From NCBI GenBank assembly GCA_007693595.1, contig REDI01000017.1, forward strand, positions 1 to 64,000: DNA of 64,000 nt, given 5' to 3'. Made by a program: the position numbers and the translations under genes. Source of the stretch: Deltaproteobacteria bacterium. GTDB taxonomy: Bacteria; Myxococcota_A; UBA796; GCA-2862545. Below are positions 39,291 through 50,800 of this stretch, piece after piece. Positions within the stretch are counted from its first letter, which is position 1, and each line of letters begins with the position of its first letter. The notes under the pieces were generated by a model, which was not told where the DNA came from, did no database searches, and saw only the letters and a list, made by a program, of their open reading frames with translations.

Positions 39291-40698
39291 GTTTCACGAA
39301 CGGATCTTGGTGGTCAACGGCGTGGCGCCCGAGCGGCAGGCCGTGCGGCAGGCCCTTCAGGCGCCCGAACGCGAGATCTTCCTCGCCAGCACCCTGCGAG
39401 AAGCGCTCGGGGTGCTGCACGACCTGGATCCATCCATGATCCTCGTGAGCCTCGGCCTCTCCGATACCGCCGGGCCTCAGGCCATCGAGGTGTTCCGCGA
39501 TCGCTCCTCGTGCCCGGTGGTCGCGACCTCGTCCGAGGCCTCGATCACCCAGGCGGTCGAGGCGGTCCGAAGGGGGGCCATCGACTATGTGCGCCTGCCT
39601 GAAGAAGCAGGGCGCTTATCCGAGATGTTGCGGCGCGCCCTCCACGAGGTGCGCACCCAGCGCGCGCTCCGCGAGACCCAGGAGCAGATGCGCGACCGCT
39701 ATGGTTTCTCGCACATGCTGACCCGGAGCCCCCGTATGCTCAAGGTCTTCGATCAGGTCCGGCAGGTCGCCTCCACCGACGCCACCGTGCTGGTCCGAGG
39801 CGAGACCGGCACGGGCAAGGAGCTCATCAGCAGCGCGATCCACCAGCGCTCTCGGCGCAGAGATGGGCCGCTCATCGCGGTGAACTGTGGTGCCTTCACC
39901 GAGAGCCTCCTCGAGAGCGAGCTCTTCGGCCACGAGCGGGGCTCTTTCACCGGGGCGGTGGGCAAGCGCGAGGGCCTCTTCGAGATGGCGAATTCGGGCA
40001 CGCTCTTCCTCGATGAGCTCGGCGAGACCTCGCTGAACGTGCAGGTCAACCTCTTGCGTGTGCTCGAGGAGATGGCCTTCCGCCGCGTCGGGGGGCGCGA
40101 GAAGATCCACGTCGATGTCCGGATCATCGCCGCCACGAATGTCGAGCTCGAGAAAGCGGTCAAGAATGGTGATTTTCGCGAGGATCTCTACTACCGCCTC
40201 GCGGTCTTTCCCATCATGCTGCCAGCCCTTCGAGAGCGGAGCGAGGACATCCCGCTGCTCATGCGCCACTTCCTCGACGAGATCGCCCAGGAGTACGGTC
40301 TGGAGCCTCCCTCGGTGTCGGCCGAGGCCATGCAGGCGATCCTGGCGTATCGCTGGCCGGGCAATGTCCGGCAGCTCCGTGCCATGTGTGAGCGCTGGGT
40401 GATCACCCACGCAGGACGCCGCATCGAGCAGGACCATCTGCCGAGCATGTTCACGGGGTCCAGGGCCGATGTCCGCGCCGAGGGAGGGTTTGTCATCGAG
40501 GAGCAGCTCCCCCTCAAAGACAACCTCAACCGGGCCATCGAGCAGGTCGAGCGCGCCTACCTGCACCGGGTTCTGCGCCGGACCGGCGGCCACCTGGAGC
40601 GAACCGCCGATGAGGCTGGGATCAGCCGTCGTACCCTGTACACCAAGATGAAGCTCTTCGGACTTCAGGCGAGCGACTTCAAGAAGCAGGCCGACTAG
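39283..40698 (+). CDS. Sigma-54-dependent activator (NtrC family) with degenerate receiver
   Basis: The 471 residues have an N-terminal receiver-like domain (1-120), an AAA+ core (145-385) and a C-terminal Fis helix-turn-helix (near 440-465, ADEAGISRRTLYTKMKL). The receiver lacks the acidic pair (VVNGV) and the phosphorylation Asp (ILVSLGLS, Ser56), and its conserved Lys is Leu105. Normal phosphorylation is therefore unlikely. The core keeps Walker A GETGTGKE (173-180), Walker B LFLDEL and the sigma-54 loop GSFTGA (220-225), so it should open sigma-54 promoters. The signal may be protein- or ligand-based. No histidine kinase lies next to it. Confidence 0.92.
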   Translation: MPEFHERILVVNGVAPERQAVRQALQAPEREIFLASTLREALGVLHDLDPSMILVSLGLSDTAGPQAIEVFRDRSSCPVVATSSEASITQAVEAVRRGAIDYVRLPEEAGRLSEMLRRALHEVRTQRALRETQEQMRDRYGFSHMLTRSPRMLKVFDQVRQVASTDATVLVRGETGTGKELISSAIHQRSRRRDGPLIAVNCGAFTESLLESELFGHERGSFTGAVGKREGLFEMANSGTLFLDELGETSLNVQVNLLRVLEEMAFRRVGGREKIHVDVRIIAATNVELEKAVKNGDFREDLYYRLAVFPIMLPALRERSEDIPLLMRHFLDEIAQEYGLEPPSVSAEAMQAILAYRWPGNVRQLRAMCERWVITHAGRRIEQDHLPSMFTGSRADVRAEGGFVIEEQLPLKDNLNRAIEQVERAYLHRVLRRTGGHLERTADEAGISRRTLYTKMKLFGLQASDFKKQAD

Positions 40699-40862
40699 CC
40701 TGGCGTTGGGTGGTTGGGTGGCGGGATGGGTCGAAGGGGCCCCGGACGAAGGCAGGCTTGAGATCCGTGACAGATCGACGACGTTGCAAAGTGGGCTCGA
40801 TCGTGGCAAGCTCCGGCCGCGCGGGTGGTTCCATCGGCCCGCCAGTCAGCGGAGGAGCGGCC

Positions 40863-42410
40863 ATGAATGACGAGCGCCTGGCGGCGGGGCGGCACCACCT
40901 CGATAATGGGCACCGTGCGATCGATCTCGGGTATCCCGACGAGGCGAGGGCCTTCTTCGACGCGGCCTTGCTCCAGTTTCGTGGTCCGGAGCTGCGGGTC
41001 GGCGAGGCGCATGCCTACCGGGGGCTCGCTCAGGTGGAGCTGACCTCGGGCGACGCCACGCGTGCCGAGAAGAACGCGCGACAAGCGATCGCCTGCTTCG
41101 AAGAGCTCCAGGTCGTGCTCGATGACATCGAAGACGTCGAGGCGATCCGCGCCCTCCGCCGCGACGCCTACCAAGGCGAGGCGGCGGCCCGGATCGTCCT
41201 CGCCGAGGTCCTCACGCGAACGGGCCGGTCGGCCGCAGCGCGCGCCGCTCTCGACTCAGCCCGCGAGGTCCTCGATCAAGACACGGGGGGGGCGACCGCC
41301 GGCGCGGTCTGGATGTCGCTCGGCCGGCTCTCGCTCCGCTCGGGCGAGATCGAAGAGGCGCGTCAGTGGTTCGAGAAGGCCCTGCAGACGCACCGCGAGG
41401 AAGGCGACGACGAAGGCCGGATCGCCGCTCTCCTACTGCTCGCTGAACAGGGTCGACTCAGCAGCGATCTCCAGCTCGCCGAAGAGTCCCTGCAAGAGGC
41501 GCGTCGGCTGGCCAAGGAGCTCGACCATGAGCGCTGGGAAGGTCGGGTCCTCATCGGGCTGGGGGCGCTGGCCGAGCAGGCGGGCCGCTACTTCGAGGCG
41601 CGCAGCTTTTATGAAGACGCCGTCGAGATCACGTCGTCGACCGGAGAGCTCGATCGGAAGGCCTCGGCCCTGGTGGGCCTTGGAAGCACGCTGTGTCGGC
41701 TGCGCGACGTCGATGGTTTTCGCCTGATGTTCGAAGGAGCCGAGCTCTACTCCTCGACCGAGCACTCCGCGAGCCTCGCGAGCGCGCTGTACCGCATCGC
41801 CAGCGCGGCCCGACGGGCTCGAGCCCCCGAGCTGGCGCTGGCTTCGGCGGAGGGTGCGAGGCGGCTGTGGGGCACGACCGATGGGCTGCGCGGTCAGAGC
41901 ATGGCGCTGCGGCACATCGTCAAGGCTTTGGCGGCGCTGAAAGCGGGCCGTGGGGCCCTCGCCGCCGCGATCGCGCGGGAGCGCCTGGGCAAGGAGTCGT
42001 CCGGGAACGCGGCCGAGGTCGCGAGCTGGTTCCGGGAGCGTGCCCCCGCCGATCTGCTCGCCGACCTCGACGCGCTCGACACGGACCGCCTCCTCGCCGA
42101 GGCGCGGATCGAGGCGGAGCGCTTGCTCGGACCCATGCTCGAAGGGTCGAGCTGCAAAGTCGATGACCTCGGCGTGCCCACGCTGGCCATCGCGGTGATC
42201 AGGCACATCTCCGAGACCAGCTCGCCCACCCTCCCCAAGACTCCGGCGTCCGCGTCGGCGGGGCACCTCATGGTGGCCCCCACCGAGCCCGATCCGTCCG
42301 AGGTCGTGCCTACCCTGCCCAAGAGTCCAGACGTGAGCCCTCCCCGCTTGGCCAACGCCCCCACCGAAGCCTCCGAGGACGTCTATGCCTCGCTCTACGG
42401 CGACGACTGA
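40863..42410 (+). CDS. TPR-repeat protein
   Basis: This 515-residue protein starts at ATG 40863 with GGAGGAG upstream. Residues 10-400 are a run of tetratricopeptide helices, for example HHLDNGHRAIDLGYPDEAR and AYRGLAQVELTSGDATRAEK. The usual Ala and Gly positions fit TPR units of about 35-40 residues. The final 80 residues are Pro- and Thr-rich with two copies of PTLPK. There is no signal peptide, so it is cytosolic. It is probably a scaffold for protein contacts, possibly for the regulator upstream. Confidence 0.82.
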   Translation: MNDERLAAGRHHLDNGHRAIDLGYPDEARAFFDAALLQFRGPELRVGEAHAYRGLAQVELTSGDATRAEKNARQAIACFEELQVVLDDIEDVEAIRALRRDAYQGEAAARIVLAEVLTRTGRSAAARAALDSAREVLDQDTGGATAGAVWMSLGRLSLRSGEIEEARQWFEKALQTHREEGDDEGRIAALLLLAEQGRLSSDLQLAEESLQEARRLAKELDHERWEGRVLIGLGALAEQAGRYFEARSFYEDAVEITSSTGELDRKASALVGLGSTLCRLRDVDGFRLMFEGAELYSSTEHSASLASALYRIASAARRARAPELALASAEGARRLWGTTDGLRGQSMALRHIVKALAALKAGRGALAAAIARERLGKESSGNAAEVASWFRERAPADLLADLDALDTDRLLAEARIEAERLLGPMLEGSSCKVDDLGVPTLAIAVIRHISETSSPTLPKTPASASAGHLMVAPTEPDPSEVVPTLPKSPDVSPPRLANAPTEASEDVYASLYGDD

Positions 42411-42471
42411 GCCCTGAGGCCGTCCCCGGCGTCTTCCGATCCGCCGACCTCTCCCCGTGTCTGGAGCTGGA

Positions 42472-43557
42472 ATGTCTGATACTGCCCCTGTTCCCTTTGA
42501 CTACGTGCGGACCGGCCAGGTCATCGTGCTCGCGGATGGTCCCGAGCTGCTCGTTTACTCGGGCTCGAACGATCAGGGCATGTGGAAGGCGATGGGCTCC
42601 GATGTCTACATGGGGGTTGGGGCGACCGAGAGCCACGTCCTCGCGGTGGACTACAGCGGCGAGCTGGAGCTGTACCGCGCCATCGATGGCCATCAGCAGT
42701 CGCGGATCGCCACCCACTGCACGCCTCGTCGTCTCGAGGTGGCTCCGGGGGGCGAGAGCGCTATCCTCGCCGACGACGCGATCGTGCTCATCCGGTTCGG
42801 GGGGGAGCCTCAGACGGTCGAGGTGCCGGGGGCGAGCTGCCTCGCGTGGTCGCGGGATGGCACGCAGCTCGCGGTCGGCTCGCGCGACGGCACGCTGAGG
42901 GTCCTCGACGCCGCCAGCGGAACCCCGATTCACATCGCCCACTTGCAGGGCGAGATCACGGATCTACGCTGGCGCCATCCGAACCAGTGGGCCGTGGTCA
43001 CCGGCGCCTCGGTCCAGCTCTACGCGCCGAGCGCCGACCCCGAAGTGGGTCTACAGCCGGTCAAGACCGTCTCGACCGAGCACCCGATCCTCCGGCTCGC
43101 CATCTCCGAAGACGGCGCGGTCGCGGCGGTTCAAGTCCGTGAGAGCCTAGTCTATATCCTCGAGCTCATCGGCGACAAGAAGGTGGGCGAGGTCGAGTTC
43201 CAGCGCCCGCTCGGGGGGCTGCGCTTCGGTCCGGCGCACTGGCTCGCCTTTGGCTTCGACGATGGCGACGCCAACCGCCTCGACGTGCTCACCGGCAAGA
43301 TGACCCGGACCCAGGCCCATGTCGGTCGCGCTCAGAACGCCTGGGCGATGAACGTGCGGGTCAACCACGCTCAGGTCCGGGGTGTGGTCGTGGGCATCGC
43401 GGCTGGTACATCGCCGATCGCCAAGCACAACGTCCCCAAGATCCCCAAGAAGCGCAAGAAGTGGTTCAAGTGGGTGGCGATCGCCGTGGTGCTGCTGTTC
43501 GTCGGCTTTCTATGCTGCGGTATGAGCGGAGGGCTCGGGCTCTTCATTCTGTGGTAG
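42472..43557 (+). CDS. Beta-propeller (WD40-like) protein with C-terminal membrane anchor
   Basis: The 361 residues start at ATG 42472. The first 315 show propeller-like strands: SCLAWSRDGTQLAVGSRDGTLRV is the clearest WD-type blade, with others weaker. After the basic stretch KIPKKRKKWFKW a single hydrophobic helix (VAIAVVLLFVGFLCCGMSGG) ends the chain, a tail anchor with the propeller in the cytoplasm. It lies 61 bp after the TPR protein, and a shared transcript is likely. No enzyme function is visible. Confidence 0.75.
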   Translation: MSDTAPVPFDYVRTGQVIVLADGPELLVYSGSNDQGMWKAMGSDVYMGVGATESHVLAVDYSGELELYRAIDGHQQSRIATHCTPRRLEVAPGGESAILADDAIVLIRFGGEPQTVEVPGASCLAWSRDGTQLAVGSRDGTLRVLDAASGTPIHIAHLQGEITDLRWRHPNQWAVVTGASVQLYAPSADPEVGLQPVKTVSTEHPILRLAISEDGAVAAVQVRESLVYILELIGDKKVGEVEFQRPLGGLRFGPAHWLAFGFDDGDANRLDVLTGKMTRTQAHVGRAQNAWAMNVRVNHAQVRGVVVGIAAGTSPIAKHNVPKIPKKRKKWFKWVAIAVVLLFVGFLCCGMSGGLGLFILW

Positions 43558-43573
43558 GGCGGGGCTGGTCAGG

Positions 43574-44728
43574 CTACAGTTCGCCCAGGCGCTTGGTGAA
43601 GAGGGTACGGTTGGTGTAGTCGTACGAGGCCGCCCACCAGGTGCCGGTGCCGTCTTGGGCGAGCTCGTTGTGGAAGCCCACCGCCGTGGTCTCGCCGGCG
43701 AAGCGGTGGTGGGTGAAGGGGCCACCCTCGGTGCCGGTGGCGACTCGAGCGTCGCGGTTGCGACCATCGAAGTAGAGGATCGCCCACTCTTCGCCCCGTC
43801 GCACGATCGCGGTGTCGGCCCCCCGGTAAGGGGCGTCGTCGACCACGTGGATCGAGAACTCCCCCGAGCCTTGTCGCACGGCGAGCTTGAGGTCTTGGGC
43901 GGCGGTGTCGTGGTAGGCGATGGCGAGGGTGTCTTGGTGGACGGCGAGGCTCGGCCACTGACCCACCCCCCCGGAGTCCACGACGGTTCGCTGGTAGGAT
44001 CCAGGGGAGCCTTCGTGGAGGATGAGGGAGCCTGACGCGCGGTCGTAGGCGGCGATGGTTTCGGTGTCGCCGTGGATCAGCAGGTGGGCGTACTCGCCTG
44101 TATGGGCGCGATGCTCGACGGGCTCGCCCTCGTCGTCTTCGCCGGTGTAGGGCTGCCCCTCGTCGAGGGTGGTCAGCACCCACTCTCCGTCGGTGCGGCG
44201 CGCCATCTGGAGGCTGTGGTTCACCGCGTCGAAGTAGACCACGACCGGCTGGCCGTTCGCGTCGATGGCGAGGGAGGTCCACAGGCCGGTCCTGGAGTTG
44301 AGGCCGCTGCCGCGGTCGACGAACTCGGAGGTCCAGGTCGTTCCTTCGCGCCGGGCGACCTTGAGGGCTCCGTTGTCGACCGCGTGGTAGCTCACCCAGG
44401 CCACGCCGGCGGGATCGAAGGCCAGGCTGGTGTAGGTCCCCGCGTTGTAGGGGTTGAGGCCGGTGTCGTCGGGGTAGCCGTCGACGCGCTCGTAGCGCCA
44501 GCGGATCGCGCCCGGATCGGTGGTCGAGGGCGAGCCGATGGCGAAGCCCAGGGCCTCGTAGGTCCGGTCGTAGAAGGAGATCGCGAGCTGGCCGTCGGGG
44601 GCGGTCTTCATGGACAGCCACTGGCCGTGGTCGGAGTCGAGCGGCCGGTGCTGCATGGGGGTGAAGCCGGTGTCGCTGCTACAGGCGAGGGCCCCGAGGC
44701 AGAGGATAGGGAGCAGGGTGCGGACCAT
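43574..44728 (-). CDS. Repeat-propeller lipoprotein of unknown function
   Basis: The 384 residues begin with MVRTLLPILCLGALAC, a lipobox. The body repeats blocks of the form SLAFDPAGVAWVSYHAVD, SLAIDANGQPVVVYFDAVN and SLAVHQDTLAIAYHDTA, each ending near a short LKVARR-type strand. These resemble blades of a sialidase-type or other propeller. It is probably a surface lipoprotein. It lies 109 bp past the polyketide gene and has its own likely promoter. Confidence 0.78.
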   Translation of the reverse strand: MVRTLLPILCLGALACSSDTGFTPMQHRPLDSDHGQWLSMKTAPDGQLAISFYDRTYEALGFAIGSPSTTDPGAIRWRYERVDGYPDDTGLNPYNAGTYTSLAFDPAGVAWVSYHAVDNGALKVARREGTTWTSEFVDRGSGLNSRTGLWTSLAIDANGQPVVVYFDAVNHSLQMARRTDGEWVLTTLDEGQPYTGEDDEGEPVEHRAHTGEYAHLLIHGDTETIAAYDRASGSLILHEGSPGSYQRTVVDSGGVGQWPSLAVHQDTLAIAYHDTAAQDLKLAVRQGSGEFSIHVVDDAPYRGADTAIVRRGEEWAILYFDGRNRDARVATGTEGGPFTHHRFAGETTAVGFHNELAQDGTGTWWAASYDYTNRTLFTKRLGEL

Positions 44729-44751
44729 GGGATCTCCTCGACGCTGCCGCG

Positions 44752-44780
44752 ATCGTGCCCTAAGTAGGGGCCCTTGTCAA
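44752..44780 (-). promoter_or_regulatory. Candidate sigma-70 promoter for the 43574-44728 lipoprotein
   Basis: On the minus strand a perfect TTGACA (44775-44780) is 17 bases from CACGAT (44752-44757, three of six to the -10). It lies just upstream of the lipoprotein ATG at 44728. The -10 match is weak. Confidence 0.4.
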
Positions 44781-44837
44781 TGCGCCTGCTCCCTCGTAGG
44801 CGCTCGAGGGGAGGACGGGGCATGGTCCCGCTTCGCG

Positions 44838-47800
44838 CTACTTCGGGAGCGGGAACTCCGCCTTGACCTGATTGAGGATCTGGGCGGTCAGCTCGGCGGT
44901 GTGCAGGAGCTGGTCTTCGCTGTGGGTGCTCGAGAGGAAGTAGCGGAGCCGAGCCGCGTCGTCGGGTACGGCGGGGTAGACGATGGGCTGCACGTTGATC
45001 CCGGCCTCGTTGAGGCGTTGGGCGAGCTGTAGCGCCCACATGGAGTTTCCGGTGATCGCGGGGACCACCCCGGACTCGCCGTGGGCGGGGCCCGTATCGA
45101 TCCCCCGGTCGACCAGCGCGCGCTGGAAGAAGCGGGCGTTGTTCTGGAGCTGCGTCACGCGCCAGGGCTCCTCGAGCATGAGCTTTAGGCTCTCGAGCGC
45201 GGCAACGCCGTTGGCGGCTGTCAGGCCCGCGCTGTAGACGAAGCCGGGCGCGGTGTAGCGCAGGTAGTTGACGAGCGAGGCGCTCCCGGCGATCCACCCG
45301 CCGCAGCTCGCGAGCGACTTGGACAGCGTGCCCATCCAGATGTCGACGTCGTCGGGCGCAAGATCGAAGTGTTCGCTCGCCCCCTGGCCGGTGGCGCCGA
45401 TGATCCCGAAGCTGTGCGCCTCGTCGACCATGAGCAGCGCCCCGTACTTTCGCTTGAGCGCGACGTACTGGGGCAGGGCGCAGATGTCGCCGTCCATGGA
45501 GTAGACCCCCTCGACCAGGATCAGGCAGCGCTTGTAGTGGCGCCGAAGCCGCCGGAGCTCGGTCTCGCAGGACTCGGGGTCGTCGTGCTTGAAGGCCCGT
45601 CGCGCCGCCCCCGAGAGCTTGATGCCCTGGAGGCCGGAGTCGTGGATGTATTCGTCGTGGATGATCAGGTCATCCTTGCCGAAGAGGTGGCCGATGGTGG
45701 TGACGTTGGTGGCGTGCCCTGCGGTGAAGACCAAGGAGTCTTCGGCCCGCTGCGCTCGGGCGAGGCCGCGCTCGAGGTCTTGATGGAAGGGGCGCTCGCC
45801 GGAGGCGACCCGCGAGGCGCTCACCGAGGTGCCGTAGCGATCGACCGCTTCGCGCACGGCCGCGAGCACTCGGGGGTCCCCCGACAGTCCGATGTAGTTG
45901 TAGGAGCTGAAGTTGATGTATTCGCGCCCCTCGATGACCGTGGTGTCGCGAGCCGTGCCTTGCTGCACCCGGAAGTAGGGGTTGCGGATGCCCGCCATCT
46001 GCGCCATGGCAAGTCGATTCTCGAGCTCCTTGACCTCGGGCCAGGCGCTCGGGGTCGTCCACTCGGGCTTGGGCTCGAAGGGGGCTTCGTCGGCGCGGGG
46101 CTCGTCGCTCTCGGTGCGCTCGGACTGCCTGAGCTCCGCGATGACGTCGTGCGCGACGGCGAGCAGCGCGCCGCTGTCGGGATCGCGCAGCCAGAGGGTG
46201 CCGGTGAAGCGATCGCCGTCGATGGGCCCGAAGGTGACCTCGGCGTGGAGCTCCTGGCCCTTGGGGAAGGGGGCGAGCTGCTCGTAGCGCCCCAGGCCCA
46301 CCGGCGTCCCGGCGCGCTGGTAGCGGATCCAGGCCACGTAGGCCGAGAGCTGCATGGCGCTGTCGAGCGCGAGGGGATCGATGGTGAAGCGGTCGCGGGA
46401 GGTCTGAGGGCTCCAGTCGGCGGGCTCGCCCACGCGCACGGCCCCGCGCACGAAGCCCTCGCCGACGGCGTCGATGCGGGTGATCCCCTGGAGCTTGGGG
46501 CCGTGGAAGGTGATGTCTTGGTAGAAGGTCTCGAGGGATAGGGTGGGGGGCTCGCCGCCCTTGGAGATGCCCGGATCGGCGGTCGGTTCCTGGAGGGGTC
46601 GCAGCCGAGCCTGGTACGCGAGGGAGCGCCTTGCACCTTGCCGGAGCTCGACCTTGTCGCCTTTGGCGGTGAGGGTGATCTGCACCGGCTCGGTGACGGT
46701 CACCCCTTGGAAGAGCCGGACCCTAGACAAGGAGAAGGGAGCGCTGGCTCCGCCCACCCAGGCCATGAGGTCGGACGCACCGGCCAAGGGCAGCACGGGG
46801 GTCCCTTCGATGGCGTGGTCCAAGAGGTAGGGATCGGTCTGGGTCGACAGGGTGAGCTCGACCTCGGCCGCTTGGAGGGAGGGGGGCAGATCACGCCCGA
46901 GCACCATGGCGCCCGAGCCGCCAACCAGACCGCGCAGGATCGCCTCCAGCCCAACCTCGTCGGCGACGAAGTCGACGCCTTCGGCGCGCATCGCGGCCTG
47001 GACGGGTGCGGGGATGGTCTGGACCATCTCGGAGCTCGTCCAGGGACCGAACTCGAGGGTGACCCCGCGGACGCTCGGCAGGGCGCTCACCAAGCTCGCC
47101 ATGGCGGCGTTGGCGGCCGCGTAGTGCGCCTGATGCCGGTTGCCGAAGCGACCCGCCCAGGAGCCCAGCGCGACCACGGATCGGAGCGCCGACCCTGCGG
47201 CGTGGACGGCGTGGAGCAAGCCGTCGACCTTGACCGCCCGCGCCAGGGCGCCCCGCGCGGGATCGACGGACTCCAGAGGCCCGTCGGCGAGCACGCCTGC
47301 GGCGTGGACGATGGCGGCGATGGGTCGGTGCGGCTCGACGGCGAGGGTCAGGCCTTCGCGATCGGTGACGTCGGCGGAGATGGCCACGGCGCGTCCGGGG
47401 TGAGCTTGGAGCAGCGCGTTGGCCTCAGGACCGGGCTCGGATCGACCGACGAGGAGCACCTGAGCGCCGCGCCCCAGGAGCTCTTCGGCAAGCTTCAGGC
47501 CGATGCCGCGGGTGCCTCCGGTGATCAGCACCCGCTCGCCTTCGGGGAGCTCTACGGTGGGCGCTGGGGTCGGGGCCAGCGACGGCACGAAGCGTGCCCC
47601 CTGGGCATAGCGAAGGTCTGGAGTGCGATCGGCGCTCGTGAGGGTCTGGAGCAGCAGGGGGCCGAGCTCACCCAGGGCGTCGTCGTCGAGGTGCAGCGTG
47701 GTTGCGACCGCTCCCGGCCATTCGCTCGGCAGGGAGCGGGCTACGCCGGCGGGACCACCCGCCCAAGGATCGCCGTCTCGGACGACGACGATCAGGTTCG

Positions 47801-50800
47801 GATGCGCCCCTTGGCTCGCCTGGTTCGCGAGCGCTCCGAGCAGCGCGGCTGCTGGATCGGGCACCGGGGCGTCGAGGCCAGCGACCTCGAGGTCCGGCCC
47901 TGGCTCGAGGGCCCCCCAGACCACGAGCTGATGTCGCTCGGCTGTCGCCGCCTGCTCGGCGGTGCAGGTCGTGACCGCGATCCCCGCGGCTCGGAGCCGC
48001 GCGATCGCCGCCTGGGGCAGTCCGATCGCCAGGGCGGTGAGGCCCTCGGCGAGCTCTCGCTGAGGCAGGGTTGGGGCATCGGCTCGCAGCCAGCCCACGC
48101 CGTAGGCGGTGAGCGGATCGGTGTCGCGGTGGGTGTTGGATCCGGCGCCGGTCCCGGCGTTCCGTGCGAACTCGATGATGTCGTTTACCGTCGGGCGATT
48201 GATCAGCAGCTCTTGGGGAATACCGTCGATGGCCTCGAAGGCCTCGGAGAGGCCGCTGGCCAGATCCCCGACCATCAGAGAGTCGAAGCCCAGATCCTCG
48301 ACCAGGGCCATGTCGCGGCGCAGCGAGGTGACGGGATAGGCGCTCACCTTGGCGATGACGGCGATCACGCGCTCTTCGAGGGTGTCGCGCTCGGGCTGCT
48401 CCTGCACGGCCTGCGGCGCAGCGGCGGGCTCCGCGACAGCCTGCTTGCGCGGGGCGCGGGGCGCGGCACCTCGGATCTCGAGGGCGAGCTGCGGCTCTTC
48501 CTTGATGGCCCAGTAGGGCTCCCGCGGTAGCACGGTCGGGGGCAGGCTCGGCAGGGAGGCGGGCGCGGTGATCGGTCGAGGATCGAGGTCAACCCCCCGG
48601 ACCCAGAGCTGCGCGAGGGTGTCGAGCAGGCTGGCGCCGCCGTCGGCGTCGTCGCGGCCGGCGAGGGTGAGCACCCCGCGGTGATCCCGAGGCAGACTCC
48701 CACGCGCAAAGGAGGCCAGCGGGCCTCCCGCGCCGACCTGCAGGTAGAGGTTCGCCCCCGCAGCGCGGCACTGCTCGAGCGCGCCCACGAAGTCGACCGG
48801 GCTGGTCGCGTGGCGGAGGAAGACCGCGCGAGCTTGCTCGGCGCTCGCGTAGGGCGTGGAGTCGATGCCGCTGGCGACCGTGATCTGGGGATCGCTGAAG
48901 CGCACCCGATCGACCAGGGGCCGGCTGTCGAGGCCCTCGAGGGCCGGGCCGTGGAAGCCGTGACTCACCTGGAGTCGTACCGCCTTGATCTCGGCCTGGG
49001 TCGCGTTCTGGACGACCTGATCCACCGCGGGGCTGAGCCCCGAGACCACGACCTGACGCGGGTGGTTCACGTTGGCCACGACCGCGCCGGGCACGAGCAA
49101 GGACTCGGCGGTCTGACGGTCGGCCATGATCGCGGCCATCGCGCCGTGGTCCCCGGGCAGCGCGCTCATGAGGCGACCGCGGGCGGCGACGAAGCGCGCG
49201 GCCTCGCCTGCGCCGAGGACGCCGGCGGCGGCGGCGGCGACGAACTCACCCAGGCTGTGGCCGGTGACGACGTGGGGCTGGATCCCGACGGTGGCGAGCA
49301 CATCGGTCAGGGCGAGGCCGGCTGCGAGCATCGCGGGCTGGCAGCACGACGTCTCGGTGAGCTCGGCCTCGGCGGCCTCGGCGTCGATGGGCTCCGCGCG
49401 AAGCTCAGGGTAGATCAAGTGGGTGAGGGGTCGTGGGAGATCGTCGAGCAGCTCGGCTTCGAGGGCCTCGATGCGGGCAGCGATCTGCGGGAACCGTGCC
49501 TTGGCATCGCGCAGCATGCCGGTGCGCTGCGCGCCTTGACCGGGGTAGAGAAAGGCGAGTCGAGCGGGTTCTTCGGGGGCTTGAGCCAGGGTGACGCCGC
49601 CTGCGCTCTCGCCCGCGGCCACCGCTTGGAGTTGGTCGATGAGCTGGTCGATCGAGGTCGCGACCACCCCGAGTCGCCAGGGCTGGCGGCGCCGGTTGGC
49701 CCAGGCGCGCGAGACCCCGGCCACGGTCGCTCTGGGTTGGTCCCGAAGGGCGCTCGCTGTGCGGCCCGCCAGATCGCGCAGGTCGGACTCCGAGCCTGCG
49801 CTGAGCAGCACGAGCTCAGGCTGGGGCGGCGCGGGGTGGGGCAGGGACGGGGACGGTGCGTCGGGTGGGTTGGCCACGATGATGTGCCCGTTCGTGCCAC
49901 CAAACCCGAAGGCGCTGCACCCTGCGACCCGCTGTGGGGTGGACCAGGGCTCGGAGCGGGTAGGGATGTGGATCGCGCCGTCGCCCAGGTCGAGCTTGGG
50001 GTGGGGCTGCTCGAACCCGGCCATGGGAGGGATCACCCCATGATGCACGGCCAGCACGGAGCGGATCAGGCCCGCGATCCCCGCCGCGGACATGGTGTGG
50101 CCGACGTTGGCCTTGCTCGATCCGATGGCGATGGGCTGCGCGTCGGCCGGCAGGGCGTCGCGCAGGCCCCTGATCTCGGTCGGATCGCCCACTGAGGTGC
50201 CGGTGCCGTGGGTCTCGACGTAGCCCAGGGTGTGCGGGTCGAGCCCTGCATCGTGCCAGGCCCGGCGGATCACGTCGGTCTGGCCTGGGGACAGGGGGGC
50301 CATCGGGCCGTCGCCCCGCCCGTCGTTGTTGATGGCGGCCCCATGGATCACACCGTAGATCCGATCGTTGTCGCGCTGGGCATCGGCGAGGCGCTTCAGC
50401 AGGATCACCCCGCCACCGTCTCCCTGCACGAAGCCGTCGGCGCGGTGGTCGAAGGGTCGGCAGTACCCGGAGGGGCTCATGGCGCCGATCCGTGCGAAGG
50501 CGATGTAGTGGTCGGGGGTGATCTGGATGTAGACGCCACCGGCGAGGGCAGCATCGACGTTGCCCGCGCGGAGCTGCTGCACCGCGTCGTAGACCGCCAT
50601 GTGGGCCGAAGCGCAGGCGGCGTCGGTCGTGTAGGCGGGGCCCTTCAGGTCGAGCTCCTGGGCGACCGCAGCCGCGCACATATTGCCCAACACTCCGGGA
50701 GCCGAGTAGGGTCGCGACGGCACGAGGCGGTCGACGGCGCGCGCCATGGCGGTCGGGTCGTCGGGGCTCTCGCCCGTGACCCCTGAAGCGAGCATCACCG

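Noticed and set aside
40699-40862. Sigma-54 promoter ahead of the TPR gene
   Set aside because: GTGACA and TTGC elements are present, but the spacing does not fit the -24/-12 pattern.
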